Shown here: piece after piece, positions 1 to 7,937 of the stretch
How the letters are laid out: each line of letters opens with the position of its first letter
How positions within the stretch are numbered: position 1 is the first letter of the stretch
Source of the DNA: Alphaproteobacteria bacterium
GTDB taxonomy: Bacteria; Pseudomonadota; Alphaproteobacteria; Bin95
Assembly (NCBI GenBank): GCA_020638555.1
Contig: JACKII010000005.1
Location: 124,001-188,000 of the forward strand
DNA: 64,000 nt
Direction of reading: 5' to 3'
The notes under the pieces: model-generated
Databases searched by the model: none
What the model saw: only the letters and a program-made list of their open reading frames with translations
Told to the model about the DNA's origin: nothing
Translations under genes and position numbers: made by a program

Positions 1-1269
1 GTTGCAGCCGCAGATCTCGCCGTCATCGGCGAGGGCCGCAACGGCCGCCATAGGGTCCGCGGCGGCGCCCCCCGCGAACGCCGGGCCGAAAATCAGCGTG
101 TCGCGGATCTCGGCAATGTCGGTCTTTTCTTTCACATGGTTGAAGAACCAGGAGCCGTCGGCGGTCTCGCCATACATGACCGCGCCGATAATGCGGTTGT
201 CCTGCAACACCAGGCGCTTGTAGACGCCGCGGGCGGCGTCGCGCAGCACGATCTCCTCCCGCCCCTCGCCATCGGCGAAGTCGCCGGCGCTGAACAGGTC
301 GACGCCCGTGACCTTCAGCTTGGTCGAGGTCTCGGAGCCCTTGTAGGCCGCTGTCTCGCCCAGCAGGGTTTTGGCGGCCACCCTGGCCATGTCGTAGAGC
401 GGGGCGACCAGGCCGCAGACCACGTTGTCGTGCTCGACGCATTCGCCGATGGCCAGAATATCCGGGTCGGAGGTCTGCATGCGATCGTCGACGACAAGGC
501 CGCGCTCGACCACCAGGGCCGCGTCGGTGGCGATGCGGGTTTCCGGGCGGATGCCGACGGCCATGACGACGATGTCGGCGTCCAGCACCGTGCCGTCCTC
601 CAGCAGCACCGCGTCGACCTTGTCATGACCCAGGATCGCCTTGGTCGAGGCCCGGGTCATCACCCGGATGCCGCGGCGCTCCAGGTCGCATTTCAGCAGA
701 TGGCCGGCGGCCGGGTCGAGCTGGCGCTCCATCAGATGGCCCATCAGGTGCAACACGGTCACGTCCATGCCGCGGGCGAGCAGGCCGGCCGCCGCCTCCA
801 GCCCCAGCAGGCCGCCGCCGATGACCACCGCCTTGGCGCCGGGCGTCTTCGCCGCCGCCAGCATTTGGTTGACGTCGTCGAGATCGCGATAGGTCATGAC
901 GCCGGGCAGGTCCTTGCCCGGCACCGGGATGATGAAGGGCGCCGAGCCGGTGGCGATCAGCAGCTTGTCGTAGGGCGTCTCGCCGCCCTGCGACACCACC
1001 ACCTTCCGCGCCCGGTCGATCCGGGTCACGGTCTCGCCGAAGCGGCAGGCGACACGGTGGTCGGCATACCAGGCCGCGTCGTGGGTGACGATCTCCTCAT
1101 AGGTCTTTTCGCCGGAGAGTACGGGCGAGAGCATGATGCGGTTGTAGTTGCCGCGCGGCTCCGCCCCGAACAGGGTGACGGCAAAGGCGTCCGGCGCGGC
1201 CTCGAACAGGTGCTCCAGCGCGCGGCCGGAGGCCATGCCGGCCCCGATGACGACGAGATTCTGGGTCAT
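1..1269 (-). CDS. nirB: Nitrite reductase [NAD(P)H] large subunit, N-terminal part (runs off the left edge)
   Basis: Only the first 423 codons are present. The protein opens with an FAD-binding GxGxxA loop (VVIGAGMA), continues with a class I pyridine-nucleotide oxidoreductase core, and has a second dinucleotide loop (VVIGGGLLGLEAA) near residue 150. The visible part ends in CGCN, the start of the BFD-type [2Fe-2S] segment found in assimilatory NirB. The sulfite/nitrite reductase (sirohaem, 4Fe-4S) half would lie outside the window. Family knowledge: it reduces nitrite to ammonium with NAD(P)H in the cytoplasm. It is the last visible gene of the nrtA-nrtB-nrtC/D operon, 17 bases after the ATPase gene. 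The start is ATG, preceded by a GGGAGAA ribosome site. A stand-alone NAD(P)H-nitrite reductase FAD subunit is the alternative. Confidence 0.88.
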   Translation of the reverse strand, partial: MTQNLVVIGAGMASGRALEHLFEAAPDAFAVTLFGAEPRGNYNRIMLSPVLSGEKTYEEIVTHDAAWYADHRVACRFGETVTRIDRARKVVVSQGGETPYDKLLIATGSAPFIIPVPGKDLPGVMTYRDLDDVNQMLAAAKTPGAKAVVIGGGLLGLEAAAGLLARGMDVTVLHLMGHLMERQLDPAAGHLLKCDLERRGIRVMTRASTKAILGHDKVDAVLLEDGTVLDADIVVMAVGIRPETRIATDAALVVERGLVVDDRMQTSDPDILAIGECVEHDNVVCGLVAPLYDMARVAAKTLLGETAAYKGSETSTKLKVTGVDLFSAGDFADGEGREEIVLRDAARGVYKRLVLQDNRIIGAVMYGETADGSWFFNHVKEKTDIAEIRDTLIFGPAFAGGAAADPMAAVAALADDGEICGCN

Positions 1270-1286
1270 GATCGCAATTCTCCCGT

Positions 1287-3038
1287 TCAGGCCGCTTCGC
1301 AGCCGGGGGCACAGGCCCGGCGGTTCTTGCGCTTGATGGTGTCCAGCACCGCCGGGTCGGGGTCGGCCCCGCCCTCATAGGCTTCGAGAAAGTCCAGCAA
1401 TTCCTGGCGGTAGGCGTAATAGTCCGCGTGCTCCAGCAGCCCCCGGCGGGTGCGCGGGCGCGGCAGGTCGACGGACATGATGTTGCCGATCTTGGCGTTG
1501 GGGCCGTTGGTCATCATCACGCAGCGGTCGGCCAGCAGGATCGCCTCGTCGACATCGTGGGTGACGCAGAGCGCCGTGACCTTGGTCCGGCTCCACACCT
1601 CCATCAGCACGTCCTGCAATTCCCACCGCGTCAGGCTGTCGAGCATGCCGAACGGCTCGTCCAGCAGCAGCAGCTTCGGCGACAGCGCAAAGGCGCGGGC
1701 GATGCCGACCCGCTGGCGCATGCCGTTCGACAGGTCCGCCGCCTGCCGGTCCATGGCATCGGCCAGGCCGACCCGTTCCAGATAATAGGCGACGATGTCG
1801 TCCCGCTCGGCCTTGCTCGCGTGCGGGAACACCCGGTCGACGCCCAGGGTGACGTTTTCCCGCGCCGTCAGCCAGGGGAACAGCGACGGCGCCTGGAACA
1901 CCACCGCCCGGTCCGGCCCGGCGGTCGTTACCTCCTGGCTGTCGAGGATGATGCCGCCGCCGTCGATCTCGGTCAGGCCGGCGGTCATCGACAGCACCGT
2001 CGACTTGCCGCAGCCGGAATGGCCGATGACGGTGATGAACTCGCCCTTGTGCACCTTCAGGTTCACGTCCTCGACGACGGTGAGCGGCCCTTTCGGCGTC
2101 GGGTAGACCTTTTTCAGGTTGGAGTATTCGAGATAGCGCTGCTCGACCCGCGTCACCGCCGCGTCGCGATAGGCCTGGGGCAGCGGCCGTTCCCGCTTGC
2201 GCTTTTGCAGGTCGATCGGCACCACGTTCGGCAGCACCAGTCCGCCCTCGCCCATGACGCCGCGCTCGCTGGCGATGTCGATCAGATAGCCGGTGATGGC
2301 GGCGCGCAGGCGCTGGAACTCCGGATCGTCGGCCAGTGCCGCGGCCTCGCGCGGCCGCGGGATCGAAACCCGGAACTCCTCGCCCAGGGTCGCGTTCGGC
2401 CCCGGCTTCAGCGCGATGATGCGGTCGGCCAGCAGGATCGCCTCGTCCACATCGTTGGTGATCATCACCACCGTGCGCGCGTCCTGCTGCCAGATGCGCG
2501 CGATCTCGCCCTGGAGCTTGGCCCGGGTCAGCGCGTCCAGGGCCGAGAGCGGCTCGTCCAGCAGCAGCATTTCCGGGCTCATCGCCAGCGCGCGCGCCAC
2601 CGCCACCCGCTGGCGCATGCCGCCGGACAATTCCGCCGGCAGCCGGTCGGCGGCGTGGCTGAGGCCGACCATGGCGATATAGCGGGCGACCCGCGCCTTG
2701 CGCTCCTGGCGGCTGTCCCTGGCGAACACCTGGTCGACCGCCAAGGCGATATTGCCGGCCACCGTCAGCCAGGGCATCAGCGAATACGTCTGGAACACCA
2801 CGCCCCGGTCCGGCCCCGGCCCACGGATCGGGGCGCCCTTCAGCAGCACCTCGCCCCGGTCCGGCGGCGCCAGACCGGCAATGGTCGAGACCAGGGTGGT
2901 CTTGCCCGAGCCGGAAAAGCCGACAATGCAGACGAACTCGCCTTCTTCCACATGCAGGTTCACGTCCGAGAGCACCTCGGTGCGTTCGGCGCCCTCGCCA
3001 TAGCCCTTGGCGACGCCATTGAGTTCGAGGAATGCCAT
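1287..3038 (-). CDS. Nitrate/nitrite ABC transporter ATP-binding protein with two ATPase domains
   Basis: This 583-residue protein carries two complete ABC ATPase domains. The first has Walker A GFSGSGKTT at residues 40-48, signature LSGGMRQRV and Walker B LLLDEP. The second starts near residue 295 with Walker A GHSGCGKST, signature LSNGMRQRV and another LLLDEP. Cyanobacterial systems use separate NrtC and NrtD, and NrtC ends in an NrtA-like solute-binding domain. Here a second ATPase stands in place of that regulatory domain, so the two ATPases are probably supplied as one chain. It should power the NrtB permease at the inner membrane. It follows nrtB by 15 bases with a strong GGGGAGGA ribosome site. 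The substrate (nitrate, nitrite, possibly cyanate) is inferred from the neighbours. Confidence 0.9.
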   Translation of the reverse strand: MAFLELNGVAKGYGEGAERTEVLSDVNLHVEEGEFVCIVGFSGSGKTTLVSTIAGLAPPDRGEVLLKGAPIRGPGPDRGVVFQTYSLMPWLTVAGNIALAVDQVFARDSRQERKARVARYIAMVGLSHAADRLPAELSGGMRQRVAVARALAMSPEMLLLDEPLSALDALTRAKLQGEIARIWQQDARTVVMITNDVDEAILLADRIIALKPGPNATLGEEFRVSIPRPREAAALADDPEFQRLRAAITGYLIDIASERGVMGEGGLVLPNVVPIDLQKRKRERPLPQAYRDAAVTRVEQRYLEYSNLKKVYPTPKGPLTVVEDVNLKVHKGEFITVIGHSGCGKSTVLSMTAGLTEIDGGGIILDSQEVTTAGPDRAVVFQAPSLFPWLTARENVTLGVDRVFPHASKAERDDIVAYYLERVGLADAMDRQAADLSNGMRQRVGIARAFALSPKLLLLDEPFGMLDSLTRWELQDVLMEVWSRTKVTALCVTHDVDEAILLADRCVMMTNGPNAKIGNIMSVDLPRPRTRRGLLEHADYYAYRQELLDFLEAYEGGADPDPAVLDTIKRKNRRACAPGCEAA

Positions 3039-3053
3039 GGTTCCGTCCTCCCC

Positions 3054-4145
3054 TTAGCGGTTGGTCGAAAAGGTGCAGGCGGATTGCAGCGCGAACATCA
3101 GCCGGTCGAGCAGGAAGCCGATCAGGCCGATGGTCACGACCGCCACCATGATCTTGGCCAGCGACTGGCTGGAGCCGTTCTGGAACTCGTCCCAGACGAA
3201 TTTGCCCAGGCCCGGATTCTGCGCCAGCATCTCGGCCGCGATCAGCACCATCCAGCCGACGCCCAGCGACAGCCTGAGGCCGGTGAAGATCAGCGGCAGC
3301 GAGCTCGGCAACACCAGCTTGGTGATGGTCCGCCCGGTCGGCAGTTGCAGCACCCGGCCGACATTCAGCAGGTCCTTGTCGATGCTGGCGACCCCCAGCG
3401 CCGTATTGATCAGCGTCGGCCAGAGCGAGCACAGCGTCACCGTCACGGCGGAGATCAGCAGCGATTTCGGCAGCGCGTCGCTGGGATTGCTGTAGACCGC
3501 GGAGACGACCATGGTGACGATGGGCAGCCAGGCCAGCGGCGAGACCGGCTTGAAAATCTGGATCAGCGGGTTCAGCGCGCCGTTCGCCACCCGCGACAGG
3601 CCGCAGGCAATGCCCAGCGGCACGGCGACGATGGTGGCGAAAACGAAGCCCAGCGCCACCGTCTTCAGGCTGGTCAGGATCTGGTCCAGATAGGTCGGCG
3701 CGCCGGTGTAATCCCGGTATTTGACCCGATCCGCCTTGCCGGCAGCGATCAGCTTGGCGTTGCGCGCCTCCTGCCGCTCAAAGAAGGCGGCCTGTTTCTC
3801 GCGTTCGGCCAGATGGTCGTCCCACAGATTACCCGCCTGCTCCCACACCTGCACCGGCCCCGGAATGGCGCCGAGCGAGGTCTGCACCTGCGGTGCCAGA
3901 TAGGCCCAGGCGGCCAGGAAGGCGACGATGCCCAGCAGCGGCACCAACAATTGCTGGCGCAGTTCGCGCAACTGGTGCCGCGGCGTGTCGCCGAGGCCAA
4001 GCTTGATCAGCGGCACGACAAAGCCCAGGCCGAACACGCCCAGCAGGCCGCCGGCCTTGTTCAGCCGCGCATACAGGCGCTCGCGCCTGGCCTGCCGCCG
4101 GGCGAGGGCTTCGGTCGGGTCGATGGATGCGGTGGTCGCGGTCAT
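3054..4145 (-). CDS. nrtB: Nitrate/nitrite ABC transporter permease
   Basis: A 363-residue inner-membrane permease of the BPD_transp_1 type. An N-terminal basic segment is followed by hydrophobic helices, then a family-typical permease core including the stretch around residues 190-330 with the EAA-like loop (AAEMLAQNPGLG). The periplasm-facing insertion after the first membrane segment (about residues 100-160) is longer than in short permeases, as is common in NrtB/CmpB proteins. It sits between the solute-binding protein and the double ATPase and should form the transmembrane channel of this importer. A GGGGGAG ribosome site precedes the ATG. Which oxyanion it carries cannot be read from the permease alone. 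Confidence 0.9.
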   Translation of the reverse strand: MTATTASIDPTEALARRQARRERLYARLNKAGGLLGVFGLGFVVPLIKLGLGDTPRHQLRELRQQLLVPLLGIVAFLAAWAYLAPQVQTSLGAIPGPVQVWEQAGNLWDDHLAEREKQAAFFERQEARNAKLIAAGKADRVKYRDYTGAPTYLDQILTSLKTVALGFVFATIVAVPLGIACGLSRVANGALNPLIQIFKPVSPLAWLPIVTMVVSAVYSNPSDALPKSLLISAVTVTLCSLWPTLINTALGVASIDKDLLNVGRVLQLPTGRTITKLVLPSSLPLIFTGLRLSLGVGWMVLIAAEMLAQNPGLGKFVWDEFQNGSSQSLAKIMVAVVTIGLIGFLLDRLMFALQSACTFSTNR

Positions 4146-4164
4146 GCGGAATTCTCCCCCTGGC

Positions 4165-5628
4165 CTATGGCTTCAACTGGCCCAGCACGGCGCCACCCTC
4201 GACCCGCTGATCGCCCTTCAGGCCGATGGCGAGGCTGTCGAGATAGGCGTTCGGCCGGCGGCCGTCATAGGGAATGCCGTCGATGATGTCGGCGGCGGGC
4301 GTGGGCTCGCGGAACCCGTCCGTGGTCCAGGGAAAATCGCTGTCCTTCGCCAGCCCCTCGTCCACCAGCAGGCGGGCGGCCTTCAGGTAGATGTCCGGGC
4401 GGTAGACGCTTTTCGCGGTGTCGGCGTACCAGGCGTCCGGCTTCGCCTCGGCGATCTGGCCCCAGCGGCGCATCTGGGTCAGATACCAGACCGCATCCGA
4501 GTAATAGGGATAGGTGGCGAAATGCCGGAAAAAGACGTTGAAGTCCGGCACCGGCCGCTTGTCGCCGGCCTCGTACTCGAACGTGCCGGTCATGGAATTG
4601 GCGATCACGTCATAATCCGCGCCGACATAGTTGGACTGCGACAGGATCTCGACCGCTTCCGGCCGATTGGCGTTGTCGTTCTCGTCCAGCCAGATCGCCG
4701 CCCGGATCAGCGCCTTGGTCAGCGCCAGCACCGTGTTCGGGTTCTCCCTGGCGAATTCCGCGGTGAGGCCGAACACCTTTTCCGGGTTGTTCTTCCAGAT
4801 CTCGTAATCGGTGATGACCGGCACGCCGATCTTCTTGAACACCGCGGCCTGGTTCCAGGGCTCGCCGACGCAATAGCCGTTGATCGTGCCGGCCTCCAGC
4901 GTCGCCGGCATTTGCGGCGGCGGCGTCACCGACAGCAGCGCGTCGGCCAGGATCGTGCCGCTCACATCGGTCGGCGCATAGAAGCCGGGATTGATGCCGC
5001 CCGCCGCCAGCCAGTAGCGCAGCTCGTAATTGTGGGTCGAGACCGGGAAGACCATGCCCATCTTGAACGGCTTGCCCTGGTCCTTGAACGCGCCGATCAC
5101 CGGTTTCAGCGCGGCCGCACTGATCGGATGCTGCGGCCGGCCGTCGGCCCGCGTCGGGATGTGCGGCTTCATCATCTCCCAGACCTCGTTCGAGACGGTG
5201 ATGCCGTTGCCGTTCAGGTCCATGGAAAAGGGCGTGACGATGTGGGCCTTGGTGCCGAAGCCGATGGTGGCGGCCAGCGGCTGGCCCGCCAGCATGTGGG
5301 CGCCGTCCAACTGGCCCGTGATGACCCGGTCCAGCAGCACCTTCCAGTTGGCCTGGGCTTCCAGCGTGACGAACAGGCCCTCGTCCTCGAAATAGCCCTT
5401 CTCGTAGGCGACCGCGAGCGGCGCCATGTCGGTCAGCTTGATGAAGCCGAATTTCAGCTCGTCCTTTTCGACCGGCAGCATGTCGGCCGCGGCCGGAACG
5501 GCCATCAGGACGGCGGTGGCGAGCGCGGCCGCGCCGGCCAGCAGCGAGCGCCGCGAAAAGGCGCCGCCGCGGCCCGGATCGCGCACGGCACGGGCGGGGC
5601 TGGGCCAGGGGTTTGCCGGTTTGCTCAT
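4165..5628 (-). CDS. nrtA: CmpA/NrtA-family nitrate-binding protein with Tat signal
   Basis: A 487-residue periplasmic solute-binding protein of the NrtA/CmpA family. The N terminus has a twin-arginine signal (SRRSLLAG near residue 26) followed by an alanine-rich hydrophobic stretch and an AAAD cleavage region, so export in folded form through Tat is likely. The mature part has the family pattern of a conserved DKFGFIKLTDMAP-like opening and the GYCVGEPWN segment. I start at the ATG preceded by GGAGG with 6-base spacing; a TTG one codon earlier is possible. It is the first gene of the structural operon and lies directly behind the sigma-54 promoter and NasT-type leader. It delivers nitrate or nitrite to NrtB. 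Confidence 0.92.
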   Translation of the reverse strand: MSKPANPWPSPARAVRDPGRGGAFSRRSLLAGAAALATAVLMAVPAAADMLPVEKDELKFGFIKLTDMAPLAVAYEKGYFEDEGLFVTLEAQANWKVLLDRVITGQLDGAHMLAGQPLAATIGFGTKAHIVTPFSMDLNGNGITVSNEVWEMMKPHIPTRADGRPQHPISAAALKPVIGAFKDQGKPFKMGMVFPVSTHNYELRYWLAAGGINPGFYAPTDVSGTILADALLSVTPPPQMPATLEAGTINGYCVGEPWNQAAVFKKIGVPVITDYEIWKNNPEKVFGLTAEFARENPNTVLALTKALIRAAIWLDENDNANRPEAVEILSQSNYVGADYDVIANSMTGTFEYEAGDKRPVPDFNVFFRHFATYPYYSDAVWYLTQMRRWGQIAEAKPDAWYADTAKSVYRPDIYLKAARLLVDEGLAKDSDFPWTTDGFREPTPAADIIDGIPYDGRRPNAYLDSLAIGLKGDQRVEGGAVLGQLKP

Positions 5629-5675
5629 CAATACCTCCGTTGCGGTTGGCCGGACGCCGACGGCGCGACACGACG

Positions 5676-5732
5676 AAAAAAAAGCCGCCAGACCCCTCCC
5701 GTTCCCGGATGCGGAACAAGGGGGTCGGCGGC
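5676..5732 (-). terminator. Intrinsic terminator in the nrtA leader, probable antitermination target
   Basis: On the minus strand GCCGCC and GACCCC pair with GGGGTC and GGCGGC (one bulged T). An apical GTTCC/GGAAC helix extends the stem, and it is followed at once by eight T residues. It ends 47 bases before the nrtA start codon, so it would stop transcription before the structural genes. Its 5' arm overlaps the second hairpin described separately, so the two structures cannot form together. Confidence 0.9.
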
Positions 5733-5740
5733 GTTGCCGA
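5725..5740 (-). promoter_or_regulatory. Second leader hairpin with A1/G4 hexaloop (ANTAR target, anti-terminator)
   Basis: Minus-strand stem TCGGC/GCCGA closes a six-base loop AACGCC, with A at position 1 and G at position 4. This is the loop signature known for RNA targets of ANTAR proteins. The 3' half of the stem is shared with the 5' arm of the downstream terminator. Stabilising this hairpin would therefore prevent termination. The role is inferred from the known NasR/NasT/EutV mechanism. Confidence 0.8.
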
Positions 5741-5768
5741 AATCCGTCAGATTCAGTGGATCATGTGC

Positions 5769-5789
5769 CAGGAACCGTCATTGGCCCTG
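5769..5789 (-). promoter_or_regulatory. First leader hairpin with A1/G4 hexaloop (ANTAR target)
   Basis: On the minus strand CAGG pairs with CCTG, and GCC pairs with GGT (one wobble, one bulged T). The loop is AATGAC, again with A at 1 and G at 4. It starts about two bases after the expected transcription start of the sigma-54 promoter. It lies 28 bases ahead of the second hairpin, matching the two-hairpin layout of ANTAR leader RNAs. Confidence 0.78.
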
Positions 5790-5802
5790 CGCCCTCACAC
5801 AA

Positions 5803-5817
5803 GCAACCCCCGTGCCA
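5803..5817 (-). promoter_or_regulatory. Sigma-54 promoter for the nrt-nir operon
   Basis: Minus strand TGGCAC-N5-TTGC, an exact match to the -24/-12 consensus. Upstream of it lies an AT-rich segment (about 5819-5850) in otherwise GC-rich DNA, compatible with a bending site between enhancer and promoter. Sigma-54 control implies an enhancer-binding activator such as NtrC. I did not find an unambiguous NtrC site. Confidence 0.9.
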
Positions 5818-5963
5818 AACTGTTAACTATTTGTAAAATATTAAAAATTGGAGAGGCCGCCGAAAACCGCTGCCGATGCGCGCGGCGACTTGTTGCGATG
5901 GACAGGGGCAAGTGCCGCGGAATTGTGCAACGCAGCAAGTGCGCCCGCGAAATGGGCAGCCGG

Positions 5964-7193
5964 CTAAATCGGGTCCGAAACCGCGGCGATATAGGCGTCG
6001 ATCCGGTCCGGGTCGAACACGCGGCCGTCGAAAAATCCGTCCGGCCCGAGCCAGAGCGTGCCGCTGGGCGAGCCCACCGGCGTCGCCCGGTCCAGCATGC
6101 CCTCCACCTTCGCGTTCGCCGCCGGCACCGGCAGATCCAGCCCGGCGAGCGCCGCCCGGTACAGCGCCGGCCGATAGGTGCGGCGCGCCAGCGCCAGATT
6201 GGCGGGCGAGTGCTCCGCCTGCCCCCAGCGCACCATCTGGGTGTAAAGCCAGAGCGCGTGGCTGAGCCAGGGGAAGGTTGCGGCCTTGTCGGCAAAGGTG
6301 AGGAAATCCGCCACCGCCCGCTCGCCGCCGTCCGGCGTCGGCAGCCGGCGCGCCAGGCTGCGCCCGATCACGGCCGCCGGGCGGTTGACGGCGGCCGGCT
6401 CCGCCAGCAACGCCGCCAGTTCCGCCCGGTTCTCCGCCGCATCGCACCAGGCCGCGGCGCGGCAGACCGCGCGCAGCAGGCGGGCGAGCGCATCCGGATT
6501 CGACTCGGCCCAGGCGGCGCGCACGCCCAGCACCTTTTCCGGGCTGGTGCGCCAGATATGGGCGCCGGTGGTCAGGATCGCCGCCCCGCCTTCCGCCGCC
6601 AGGCTGCCCCAGGGCTCGCCGGCGCAGAAGCCGTCGATATGCCCGCCGGCCAGCGCTGCCTCCATCAGCGAGGGCGGCAGCACCGTCAACTCCACGTCCC
6701 GCCCCGGCTGAATGCCCGCATGCGCCAGCCAGTAGGCGAGCGCGTAATGGTGGGTGGAAAAGGCATGCACGATGCCGAAGGTCAGCGTCGCCCCGCCCGC
6801 GCTCCGGCGCGCCCGCACCTCCGCCGCCAGGGCGGCCGCCGCGGCGGCGGGGTCGAAGTCCGGCCGGGCGCCCTGCGCCGCCAGGCTCTGCCAGAGCGCG
6901 CGCGAGACCGTCACCGTGTTGCCGCCAATGCCCAGCGTCATCGGCACGACCATGGGCGAGGGCATCGGCGTCAGGCCCAGATTGGCGGCAATCGGCATCG
7001 GCGCCAGGATGTGGGCGGCGTCGAGATGGCCGACCGCCAGCCGGTCGCGGATCGTTGCCCATGACGTCTCCCGCACCAGCGCGAGGTCCAGCCCCTCCGC
7101 CGCGGCAAAGCCCTTGCGGGCAGCGACCAGGACCGGTGCCGCATCCAGCAGCGGGATGTATCCGATCCGGATGGGGGCGTCCGGTCCGCTCAT
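5964..7193 (-). CDS. nasS: NasS-type cytoplasmic nitrate/nitrite sensor (NrtA-like, no signal peptide)
   Basis: A 409-residue protein of the NrtA/CmpA fold, clearly related to the nrtA product (IRIGYIPLLDAAPVLVAARKG opening, CAGEPWG segment), but beginning directly with the mature fold. With no signal peptide it should stay in the cytoplasm. Family knowledge: NasS binds NasT when nitrate and nitrite are absent and releases it when they bind. The ATG chosen overlaps the nasT stop by 4 bases, so the two are translationally coupled. A much longer upstream reading in this frame is only the shadow of nasT. It is followed by the sigma-54/NasT leader of the structural operon, which supports a regulatory rather than a transport role. 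Confidence 0.9.
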   Translation of the reverse strand: MSGPDAPIRIGYIPLLDAAPVLVAARKGFAAAEGLDLALVRETSWATIRDRLAVGHLDAAHILAPMPIAANLGLTPMPSPMVVPMTLGIGGNTVTVSRALWQSLAAQGARPDFDPAAAAAALAAEVRARRSAGGATLTFGIVHAFSTHHYALAYWLAHAGIQPGRDVELTVLPPSLMEAALAGGHIDGFCAGEPWGSLAAEGGAAILTTGAHIWRTSPEKVLGVRAAWAESNPDALARLLRAVCRAAAWCDAAENRAELAALLAEPAAVNRPAAVIGRSLARRLPTPDGGERAVADFLTFADKAATFPWLSHALWLYTQMVRWGQAEHSPANLALARRTYRPALYRAALAGLDLPVPAANAKVEGMLDRATPVGSPSGTLWLGPDGFFDGRVFDPDRIDAYIAAVSDPI

Positions 7194-7804
7194 CGGCTCT
7201 CTCCCTTGCCCAGCCCCTTGCCCAGCAGCGAGGCGGCCATGACCAGGCTTTCCGCGACCTCGGCGATGCGCCGGTTCTGGTTCATGGCCGTGCGCCGCAG
7301 CAGGGCATAGGCTTCCGGTTCCGAGAGGCCGCGGCTTTTGATCAACAGGGTCTTGGCGCGCTCGATCTGCTTGCGCTCGGCCAGTTCCGATTTCGTCGCC
7401 TCCAGCTCGCGCCGCAGCCGGTCGAAGGCGTTGAAGCGGCTGATGGCCATGTCGAGGATCGGCTTCACCCGCTCCTTGCGCAGCCCGTCGACGATATAGG
7501 CGGACACGCCCGCCTCGATCGCCGCCTCCACCGCCGCGGTGTCGGAGCGGTCGACGAACATCGCCACCGGCCGGCGCACCGCCCGCGAGACCTGGAACAT
7601 GTGCTCCAACTGGTCCCGGTTCGGGTTTTCCAGGTCGATGAAGATCACGTCCGGGTCCAGCGCCACGATGTTCTCGACCAGCCCTTCGGTCTCGGTCAGC
7701 ACGGTGACGCGCAAATCCCCCGCCTCGCGCAGCCCGTCCTCGATGACGGCGGCGCGCAGGGTGTTGGCATCCAGAACAAGGACATGGAGCGGCGTGGACG
7801 GCAT
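7190..7804 (-). CDS. nasT: NasT-type ANTAR-domain antiterminator
   Basis: A 204-residue protein with an N-terminal receiver-like domain (VLVLDAN opening, IFIDLENP segment) and a C-terminal ANTAR helical domain containing ERAKTLLIKSRGLSEPEAY and RRIAEVAESLV. ANTAR domains bind paired hexaloop hairpins in leader RNA. Two such hairpins sit ahead of nrtA about 1.5 kb downstream, so this protein very probably controls that terminator. NasS, encoded immediately after it with a 4-base overlap, would be its partner. I chose ATG at 7804; a GTG at 7828 would add eight residues (RRTQNYG). Neither start has a clear ribosome site. Confidence 0.9.
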   Translation of the reverse strand: MPSTPLHVLVLDANTLRAAVIEDGLREAGDLRVTVLTETEGLVENIVALDPDVIFIDLENPNRDQLEHMFQVSRAVRRPVAMFVDRSDTAAVEAAIEAGVSAYIVDGLRKERVKPILDMAISRFNAFDRLRRELEATKSELAERKQIERAKTLLIKSRGLSEPEAYALLRRTAMNQNRRIAEVAESLVMAASLLGKGLGKGESR

Positions 7805-7816
7805 CCCGTAGTTTTG

Positions 7817-7829
7817 TGTGCGCCGCACA
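7817..7829. promoter_or_regulatory. 13-bp palindrome at the nasT start
   Basis: TGTGCG-C-CGCACA, a perfect odd palindrome lying across the alternative GTG start and 13 bases before the chosen ATG of nasT. It is in the gap between divergent nasT and the flavin oxidoreductase gene. It could be an operator or a translation-masking hairpin; no regulator can be named. Confidence 0.4.
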
Positions 7830-7937
7830 ATTTTGGCAAGGAGGGAATCCGCCCGCCGGCCGCCGCATCACCCCCTTGTGCCGGCCGCACGGCCGCACCC
7901 ATAATTCCCGCACCAACAAAACCCGGGAGCCAGGCCC

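Noticed and set aside
1428..4286. Long open frame of 952 codons antisense to the nitrate transporter genes
   Set aside because: Same GC-driven shadow effect; composition is rich in Arg, His, Gln and Gly with no domain, and the opposite strand has clear ABC motifs.
5881..5945. NtrC enhancer site upstream of the sigma-54 promoter
   Set aside because: Segments such as TTGTGCAACG and AAGTGCG suggest half sites, but no pair matches the NtrC consensus well enough.
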